37,037 bases of DNA, taken from NCBI GenBank assembly GCA_040880725.1, contig JBBDHV010000015.1, positions 1 to 37,037 of the forward strand. The letters run 5' to 3'. This DNA is from DATHWB01 sp040880725. GTDB taxonomy: Bacteria; Actinomycetota; Acidimicrobiia; Spongiisociales; ZC4RG35. The position numbers were made by a program, and so were the translations under genes. Each line of letters starts with the position of its first letter. Position 1 is the first letter of the stretch. A model generated the notes under the pieces. The model worked only from the letters and a program-made list of their open reading frames with translations. It was not told the origin of the DNA and did not search any database. Below, piece after piece: positions 31,487 through 37,037 of this stretch.

Positions 31487-32353
31487 ATGGTGCGATACGG
31501 AGGGATCGAGGCAGGCGGAACCAAGTTTGTGTGCGCCGTCGGGACCGGCCCTGACGACATCGGGGACCGGGTGCGGATACCGACCACCACGCCGCAGGAC
31601 ACGCTGAGCGAGGTCAAGGCGTACTTCGCCGAACGGCCGGTGGATGCCGTCGGAATTGCGACGTTCGGACCGGTCGAGACACGCCCCGGCCACGACGGCT
31701 TCGGGACGATCACCACGACCCCGAAGCCCGGTTGGGCAGGAGCCGACCTGGTCGGTGCGGTGCGTGAGATCGTGGATGTCCCCGTGACGATCGACACCGA
31801 TGTCAACGGTGCGGCCCTCGCCGAGGCACGGTGGGGGGCGGGGACAGGGCATTCGTCCGTCCTGTACGTCACGGTCGGAACCGGAGTGGGTGGTGGCGTG
31901 GCGATCGACGGCCGGCCCATTCGGGGCTTGGTTCATCCCGAAATGGGACATGTGAGCGTCGCGCGACGTCCCGGGGACACCTTCGCCGGGGTGTGCCCGT
32001 TCCACGGCGACTGCTTCGAAGGGATGGCCTCAGGTACCTCGATGCGGGCGCGGTGGGGTCGCGGCCCTGACGACCTGGGTTCTGACCTCGACCAGGCTCT
32101 CGCGATCGAGACCCACTATCTGGCGGCGGGATTTCGCCAGTTCGTGTACACCCTGGCGCCGGACGTGATCGTCATGGGGGGAGGGGTGTCCCAGCTTCGG
32201 GGCATCCACGCCGACACCAACCGGAAACTGGTCGACTCGATGGCGGACTACGCCGTCCAACCCGAGCATCGGGAGGGTTTCGTGGTACCGCCGGGACTCG
32301 GAGAAGACGCAGGAATCGTCGGGGCGTTGGCGCTGGCGGAATCGGGGGCGTGA
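31487..32353 (+). CDS. ROK-family sugar kinase, fructokinase-like
   Basis: The product (288 residues) is an ATP-dependent hexokinase-type enzyme. GGIEAGGTKFVCAVG binds phosphate, IDTDVNGAALAEARWGAG and VGTGVGGGVAIDG form the active site, and HPEMGHVSVARRPGDTFAGVCPFHGDCFEG is the zinc-binding stretch typical of ScrK-type fructokinases. The tail MGGGVSQ completes the fold. ATG 31487 is nine bases after TACCCT (31472-31477), so it probably has its own near-leaderless promoter, although cysM ends only 19 bases upstream. Confidence 0.88.
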   Translation: MVRYGGIEAGGTKFVCAVGTGPDDIGDRVRIPTTTPQDTLSEVKAYFAERPVDAVGIATFGPVETRPGHDGFGTITTTPKPGWAGADLVGAVREIVDVPVTIDTDVNGAALAEARWGAGTGHSSVLYVTVGTGVGGGVAIDGRPIRGLVHPEMGHVSVARRPGDTFAGVCPFHGDCFEGMASGTSMRARWGRGPDDLGSDLDQALAIETHYLAAGFRQFVYTLAPDVIVMGGGVSQLRGIHADTNRKLVDSMADYAVQPEHREGFVVPPGLGEDAGIVGALALAESGA

Positions 32354-32473
32354 CGGGAACTCCACGCGATTCAGGGGCGTTGTGTTCCCAGGAGCCCGGG
32401 GCACATATCACGAGCTTGCCGTGTGACACCCGCCCTCCCCTTCAGGCACCGTGCCCCGGGCTCCTCGAGTTTC

Positions 32474-34504
32474 TCAGTTCCCCGTCACCGAGGTGAGCTG
32501 GTCTGCGAGCCGGGCGCGGTCTTCGACAGGCGCCTGGCAGACGAAATCCTCACACACGTACGCCAGCGTGCGGTCCGGTGCATGACGTTCGGCGAGCAGC
32601 GGGACGGACGCGGCCCCCTCCCCGGTTCGATCCACCGCCAGCACGAGGTTCGGTCGATACCGCTCCCACACGACCCGGGCCAATGCGTCTGCGTCGTCGC
32701 CGGTGATGGCGACCTCGACCGCGCCGGTGACGTCGAAGTCCACGACTCCGAGCAGGTGTCCCGCTGCGGAAGGCGACCGCTCGACGACCAGCGCAGCCGC
32801 GCGCATCGCTCCTTCTGCAAGCGCCACCAAATCCTGTTCGCCGGTGTACGCGGCCAGCCGGAGGAGGGCGTCTGCTGCCATCGAGTTTCCGGAAGGAGAT
32901 GGATTGTCCATCAGGTCCTTCTGGCGTACGAGCAGCTGCTCGGCATCGATGCCGCTCGTGTGAAAACCGCCGTCCTCGGCTGCGAAGAGGGCAGGAATCG
33001 TCCGGGTCAGTCGTTCGGCCTCGTCGAACCACCGGAGCTCGCCGGTCGCCTCGTACAGCGTGAAACACGCCAGCGCCATCGCGGAGTGATCCTCGACGAA
33101 TGCGGGAATCTTGGCCTCGCCCTCGGCCCACACCCGCAGCAGGCGGCCGTTGTCGTCGGTGAGGTGGTCGAGAACGAACTCGGCACCGCGGGTGGCTCGA
33201 GCCAGTAGGTCGGGGCGGTCGAGCACGGCGCCGGCTTCGGCGAATGCCCGGATGGCGAGCCCGTTCCAGGCGGCGACGACCTTGTGGTCGAGGCCGGGGC
33301 GGACGCGGCCCGAGCGGGTTTCGAAGAGTCGACTCCGGACCTCGGCGTCGACGCCGCGAGCAGCATCGAGGTCGATCCCCTGCATCTCTGCGACCTCGGT
33401 CAGGAGTCGGGCGTGGTGGAGGATGTTGGACCCTTCGAAGTTGCCTTCGGGGGTGATTCCGTATCGGGCGACGGCAAAGTCCGCCAAGTCGCCGAGGACC
33501 TCGCGGATCTCGGAGTCGGACCAGACGTAGAACGTCCCTTCAGCACCCTCGGAGTCGGCGTCTTCGGCGGAGGTGAATCCGCCGGCGTCGTTGCTGAGAT
33601 CTCGCGCCATGTAGTCCAGTGTTCGGACGGCGACCTCGGTGAACCACTCGGAGTTGAAGACCTGGCCCGCCCGCAGATACAGCCGGGCGAGTTGGGCGTT
33701 GTCGTACAGCATCTTCTCGAAATGCGGCACGAGCCACTCGGCGTCCACGGAGTATCGGGCGAAGCCGCCCCCCACGTGGTCGTGGATTCCTCCCGCAGCC
33801 ATCCGTTCGAGCGTTTGTCGCACCATTGCCCCGGCCTTCGGAGCCCACTCCCGTCCGGTGAGGCGGAGGAGGAATTCGATGGCCGGCTGCTGGGGGAACT
33901 TGGGCGCTCCCCCGAGCCCTCCGTGGACGGGATCGAAGAGCTGCTCCAGATTCCGGTAGGCGGCGCGGAGTTCAGGCTCGCCGGGCGGGTCGTCGCCCGT
34001 TGGAATCGGACGGCTGATCGCTTCGGTGAGCCGTTGTGCCTGTTCGGCCAACTCGCCTCGTCGCTGCGTCCACGCTTCGGTGATCGCCCCGAGTAGCTGT
34101 GGAAACGAGGGCATTCCCTGCCGCGGCTCGGATGGGAAGTACGTTCCCGCGTAGAACGGTCGGCGGTCGAGATCGAGGAACACCGTCATGGGCCAGCCGC
34201 CCCGTCCGGTCAGCGCCTGGGTGGCGTTCATGTACACGGCGTCGACATCGGGCCGTTCCTCCCGGTCGACTTTGATGTTGACGAATCGCTCGTTCATCAC
34301 ACCGGCGATGGCAGGATCCTCGAACGATTCATGTGCCATGACGTGGCACCAATGGCACGCCGAGTAGCCGATCGAGAGAAGCACCGGGACGTCGCGCTGC
34401 CGGGCGGTGTCGAACGCCTCATCGCCCCACTCGTACCAGTCGACCGGGTTGTCGGCATGTTGGCGGAGGTATGGTGACGTGGACTGGCTGAGGCGGTTCG
34501 GCAC
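32474..34504 (-). CDS. DUF255 thioredoxin-domain protein (YyaL/SPATA20 family)
   Basis: The product has 676 residues, the usual family size. The N-terminal thioredoxin-like domain opens NRLSQSTSPYLRQHADNPVDWYEW and carries the CxxC site SACHWCHVM. Further motifs are REERPDVD and GGWPMTVFL. The remaining ~500 residues are an (alpha/alpha)6 barrel as in glycosyl epimerases (GGAPKFPQ, GGIHDHVGGGFARYSVD, PHFEKMLYDNAQL, SAEDADSEG). The biochemical role is not established. GTG 34504 matches the conserved start; the 125-codon open frame upstream (to 34879) lies in the sigma factor control region and is not conserved-looking. The gene is divergent from the sigma factor. Confidence 0.9.
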   Translation of the reverse strand: MPNRLSQSTSPYLRQHADNPVDWYEWGDEAFDTARQRDVPVLLSIGYSACHWCHVMAHESFEDPAIAGVMNERFVNIKVDREERPDVDAVYMNATQALTGRGGWPMTVFLDLDRRPFYAGTYFPSEPRQGMPSFPQLLGAITEAWTQRRGELAEQAQRLTEAISRPIPTGDDPPGEPELRAAYRNLEQLFDPVHGGLGGAPKFPQQPAIEFLLRLTGREWAPKAGAMVRQTLERMAAGGIHDHVGGGFARYSVDAEWLVPHFEKMLYDNAQLARLYLRAGQVFNSEWFTEVAVRTLDYMARDLSNDAGGFTSAEDADSEGAEGTFYVWSDSEIREVLGDLADFAVARYGITPEGNFEGSNILHHARLLTEVAEMQGIDLDAARGVDAEVRSRLFETRSGRVRPGLDHKVVAAWNGLAIRAFAEAGAVLDRPDLLARATRGAEFVLDHLTDDNGRLLRVWAEGEAKIPAFVEDHSAMALACFTLYEATGELRWFDEAERLTRTIPALFAAEDGGFHTSGIDAEQLLVRQKDLMDNPSPSGNSMAADALLRLAAYTGEQDLVALAEGAMRAAALVVERSPSAAGHLLGVVDFDVTGAVEVAITGDDADALARVVWERYRPNLVLAVDRTGEGAASVPLLAERHAPDRTLAYVCEDFVCQAPVEDRARLADQLTSVTGN

Positions 34505-34634
34505 GCGGGACTTTCGGTCGCGGGAACCCGAGGGTATCGACCCGGCTCGAGTACCACACAGCACCGATCGGTGGTTCCGCGTCCTGGGCGCCCGCCCGGT
34601 GGCCCGGTGCCCTGGATCTGTCCGCGGGAACAAT

Positions 34635-34717
34635 TTCCCACAGCCGGGCGTTGATGTGGATAAGTCTGTGGAATTCCTGGGGACCCCGTTGGGGATCACC
34701 TGGGGATGGCCTGGGGA
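34635..34717 (+). promoter_or_regulatory. phased TGKGGA array with a DnaA-box-like site upstream of the sigma factor gene
   Basis: Six TG(T/G)GGA motifs start at 34655, 34667, 34678, 34690, 34701 and 34712, spaced 12, 11, 12, 11 and 11 bases, about one helical turn each. The first, TGTGGATAA, is the exact reverse complement of the DnaA box TTATCCACA. A TTTCCCACA in the other orientation lies at 34635. The 510-base gap 34505-35014 has no gene; besides this array it holds the promoter below and a ~200-base leader. Confidence 0.5.
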
Positions 34718-34774
34718 AACCCGATGTTTCGCTGGTACGAGCAACGGGTAGACCCAGAAACATTGCGGCAGGGG

Positions 34775-34803
34775 TTCACAAACGGCCACCCATCTGTCAT
34801 ATT
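34775..34803 (+). promoter_or_regulatory. likely promoter of the sigma factor gene
   Basis: TTCACA (34775-34780), a 17-base spacer, and CATATT (34798-34803). Transcription from about 34810 would give a leader of roughly 200 bases, unusual in a window rich in leaderless genes. Confidence 0.45.
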
Positions 34804-35014
34804 GAGTCCCCGTGTCCTCTCGGTCCGCGAAACCCATGCGAGGCCCGAGCGACGATCGAGATCTCTCGGACCGAGGCAACGTTCACGGTCGGTGGGGCGC
34901 CGAAAGGTCGACCGTTGTTCGACGAGAAGTCCCGACCCAGGTTGGCGGGAGCAACCTGTCCAAACCACCACATCCCGCATCACAACTCATCGCCCCCCCG
35001 GAGGTTCGATTCCC

Positions 35015-36007
35015 GTGGCAACTGCTGAAACGCGTAACAAGACGGAGAAAGACAAGGCTGCCCGCAAGTCCGTCGTGAGCAAGCTCACCGACGAGCGCGG
35101 CCGCTTGACCACGGATCTTGTGTCGCAGTACCTCACCGCGATCGGCGAATACGACCTGCTCACCGCCGAGCAGGAAGTCGAACTCGCCCAGCGGATCGAG
35201 GCCGGGGAGGAGGCGGCCGAGCGCCTCGAGAAGGGCGACTTCTCCGGGAAGAAGGAAGAGATCGAACTGCGTCGGCACGATCGCAAGGGCCGGGAGGCCA
35301 AGGATGCGTTCCTCACCGCCAACCTCCGTCTCGTCGTCGCCAACGCCCGTCGCTATGCGAACACCTCCGGCATCGACTTCCTCGACCTGATCCAGGAAGG
35401 CAACCTCGGACTGATCCGCGCGGTCGAGAAGTTCGACTGGCGCAAGGGTTTCAAGTTCTCGACGTACGCCACCTGGTGGATTCGCCAGGCCATCACGCGT
35501 GCCATCGCCGACAAGTCCCGCACGGTTCGCATCCCGGTCCATCTGCACGACACCCTGGCGGCAGTCCGTGCCGCCCAGGCCAGCTTGAAAGCTGAACTCG
35601 GCCGCGATCCCCGTCCCGAAGAGATCGCCGAAGAGGCCGGCGTGACGGTCGACAAGGTCGAACTCGCCCTCGGCGTCGCGGACACGGTCTCGCTCGAACA
35701 GCCCGTCGGTGAAGACGGTGCGCAACTCGGCGACTTCATCGAAGACGCGGATGCCGCCGACCCGGTGCAGATCACCGAGGAAATGGATGTCGCCAATTCA
35801 CTTCGCAAGTCGATCGAGCGTCTTCCCCAGCGGGAGGGTCGCATCCTGGCTTTGCGTTACGGCTTCTACGACGGTGTGCCCCGCACCCTCGAGGAGATCG
35901 GCGAGGAGTTCAATCTCACCCGCGAACGCATTCGCCAGCTCGAGAAGCTGGCCCTGTGCCGCCTTCGCCACCCGTCGTTCGGGATTCGCGAACAAGACCT
36001 GATCTGA
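35015..36007 (+). CDS. RpoD/HrdB-type RNA polymerase sigma factor
   Basis: The product (330 residues) is a sigma-70 of group 1 or 2. Region 1.2 is LVSQYLTAIGEYDLLTAEQEVELAQRI. Region 2 includes NLRLVVANARRY, FLDLIQEGNLGLIRAVEKFDWRKGFKFSTYATWWIRQAITRAI. Region 3 has RIPVHLHDTLAAVRAAQASL. Region 4 is LPQREGRILALRYGFYDGVPRTLEEIGEEFNLTRERIRQLEKLAL. The short N-terminus lacks a long region 1.1, which is common in actinobacterial group 2 sigmas, so primary versus HrdB-like accessory status is open. GTG 35015 follows GGAGG by about nine bases; upstream codons in the same frame read as non-coding. Confidence 0.92.
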   Translation: MATAETRNKTEKDKAARKSVVSKLTDERGRLTTDLVSQYLTAIGEYDLLTAEQEVELAQRIEAGEEAAERLEKGDFSGKKEEIELRRHDRKGREAKDAFLTANLRLVVANARRYANTSGIDFLDLIQEGNLGLIRAVEKFDWRKGFKFSTYATWWIRQAITRAIADKSRTVRIPVHLHDTLAAVRAAQASLKAELGRDPRPEEIAEEAGVTVDKVELALGVADTVSLEQPVGEDGAQLGDFIEDADAADPVQITEEMDVANSLRKSIERLPQREGRILALRYGFYDGVPRTLEEIGEEFNLTRERIRQLEKLALCRLRHPSFGIREQDLI

Positions 36008-36014
36008 CCGCGCC

Positions 36015-36032
36015 TTCCGGGCTCGTCCGGAA
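36015..36032 (+). terminator. hairpin after the sigma factor gene
   Basis: TTCCGG and CCGGAA are separated by six bases, eight bases after the stop codon. There is no T-run, so it is at best a weak terminator. Confidence 0.3.
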
Positions 36033-36256
36033 CTCTCGACGGCCTGATCTTCGGTTGTCCCCCAGGGACGTCACTCGCGGCTCTTCATCGAATGTCGTAG
36101 ACCACTCGTCGTCCTCCCCGACCGCGTAATGTCTCTTGACGGCGGCGACCGTCGATCGCCGGAGGAGCGTATGGGCGAAGGCGGTGGACCAGCAGGTGAG
36201 ACGACGCCCCCGGCGGCATCGCCGAACGCCGACAATGGAGCCGGGTCCGGACCGGC

Positions 36257-36886
36257 GTGGCCCACCCTGGGCTACTGGGTCCTTACTTCGCGCATGCCCT
36301 CCCGCGGATGCGCCAGTGGGTGCTCCGGCTCACGCACCGTGACGACCGCCCCGACTTGTTGCGGCTCCTCAACGACGCCAGTGAACGGATCTCGGGCTAC
36401 ATACTCGGGAACCTGACGGTGTCGGTCATTGCCGGCGTCGTGACGTTCTTCGGATTCTGGTTCCTCGGGCTGGACTACCCCCTCGTACTCGCGTTGTGGA
36501 TCGCACTCACCGACCTCGTGCCGATCGTGGGAGCCTTCATTGGCGCGGTGCCCGCGGTGCTCCTCGCCGCCAGGCAAGGACTCGGCTTCGCCATCACGGT
36601 GGCGGGATTCCTCACGCTGTACCAGTTGTTCGAGAACTACCTCGTGTCGCCCCGGGTGATGACTCGGGCGATCGACCTGGGGCCGGCTTCGGTGATCGTC
36701 GCAGTGATGGTGGGCGGAACCCTCACCGGGGTCACCGGAGCGCTGCTCGCCCTGCCGGTGGCAGCGATGATCAAAGTCGCCCTCGATCAATACGTGATCA
36801 GTACCCGGCTCGAAAGAGTTCAGGCAGACACGGCAAACCCTGCCGCCCGAACGCGAAGGCGAAGAGCGCAACGAGTTCTTCCCTGA
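36257..36886 (+). pseudogene. 5'-truncated AI-2E family transporter
   Basis: Only the C-terminal half (209 residues) of an AI-2E/PerM-type permease remains. The match starts around YFAHALPRMRQWVLRL and runs through ERISGYILGNLTVSVIAGV, LTDLVPIVGAFIGAVPAVLLA, LYQLFENYLVSPRVM and GGTLTGVTGALLALPVAAMIKVAL. Normal members have about 350 residues with several more N-terminal helices. Upstream this frame is closed by TGA at 36197-36199. A GTG at 36257 is the first possible start but has no ribosome binding site. A different frame from ATG 36129 or 36171 encodes a low-complexity start (MGEGGGPAGETTPPAASP) that could be the original N-terminus, joined after a deletion. An IS110-type element lies directly downstream. 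Confidence 0.7.
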
Positions 36887-36918
36887 GAAGCCGGGCGAAC
36901 ACCCCAGGGGTTTAACTG

Positions 36919-37037
36919 TCAAGCGGCTGTGGTGAGGGTGTCGGATCGGCGGTGTCCCCAGGCGATGTGTTCGTCGTAGTGGGTTCGGGTTCGGAGGCAT
37001 CCGTGGAGGATGCCGACAAGCCGGTTGCCGAGTGCAC
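36919..37037 (-). mobile_element. IS110-family transposase, C-terminal end
   Basis: The minus strand enters at the window edge and reads 38 codons to TGA at 36921-36919: ALGNRLVGILHGCL, then RTHYDEHIAWGHRR and a TTAA end. The NRLVGILHGCL...YDEHIAW pattern is the typical C-terminus of IS110-family transposases. Members of this family are DEDD-type recombinases that use a bridge RNA. The element's end lies between 36887 and 36918 (CCCCAGGGGTTTAACTGTC), but I cannot fix the exact boundary from one side. Confidence 0.75.

Noticed and set aside
34635..34717. Chromosomal origin of replication
   Set aside because: Only one site matches the DnaA box exactly, there is no AT-rich unwinding stretch, and dnaA, dnaN or rnpA are absent.
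34505..34879. 125-codon N-terminal extension of the DUF255 protein
   Set aside because: The family begins with NRLSQSTSPYL at the GTG 34504; the extension covers the sigma factor control array.
1..37037. CRISPR array or prophage
   Set aside because: No regularly spaced direct repeats with spacers and no phage structural, integrase or lysis genes were seen.

Overview
The window is 37,037 bases of GC-rich bacterial chromosome. Gene content points to an actinobacterium, perhaps of the Acidimicrobiia type: a polyphosphate glucokinase, the CysO/Mec/CysM cysteine pathway with a MoeZ-like activator, an F420-type luciferase-like oxidoreductase, a transmembrane helix-turn-helix protein, and many leaderless genes. 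The lineage is inference; no rRNA is present.

Layout. 1-3.5 kb (minus): N-terminal part of a PAS-GAF stress sensor with a sigma-B/F-like promoter, then an M1 aminopeptidase. 3.5-7.2 kb: serB and gnd converge on a single AbiEi-DUF559 gene boxed by 57-base inverted repeats that take in the stop codons of both neighbours. 7.2-10 kb: aminotransferase, ppgK, and a secreted helical protein broken by an in-frame TAG. 10-16.7 kb: hflX, two tiny genes of unknown function, malic enzyme with a PTA-like domain, a membrane histidine kinase, and a luciferase-like oxidoreductase. 16.9-19.6 kb: a voltage-sensor potassium channel, an uncharacterised PD-(D/E)xK-like protein of lower GC, and tRNA-Sec. 19.6-22 kb: XRE-HTH membrane protein coupled to a 2-hydroxyacid dehydrogenase, and a TauE/SafE permease. 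22.1-24.7 kb: a structured leader RNA with an intrinsic terminator, a cystathionine gamma-synthase/lyase, and a convergent cystathionine beta-synthase-like gene. 24.7-27.7 kb: otsA, otsB, ctaA. 27.8-31.5 kb: rhodanese-MoeB, DUF4395, anchored thioredoxin-like protein, mec, cysO, cysM. 31.5-34.5 kb: ROK sugar kinase and a DUF255 protein. 34.5-36 kb: primary-type sigma factor behind a phased repeat array. 36-37 kb: 5'-truncated AI-2E transporter and the C-terminal end of an IS110-family transposase.

How the genes fit together. Sulfur amino acid metabolism is the main theme. MoeZ-like, CysO, CysM and Mec form a complete O-phosphoserine-dependent cysteine route; SerB draws on the same O-phosphoserine pool; the CBS/CGS pair links cysteine and homocysteine. 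Trehalose synthesis (otsAB), two ROK kinases, gnd and malic enzyme cover central carbon and NADPH.

Points most worth checking are the inverted repeats around the AbiEi-DUF559 gene, the leader RNA at 22.1-22.4 kb (which carries a 16-base match to the complement of the 16S 3' end), the symmetric promoter palindrome between cbs and otsA, and the phased TGKGGA array before the sigma factor.
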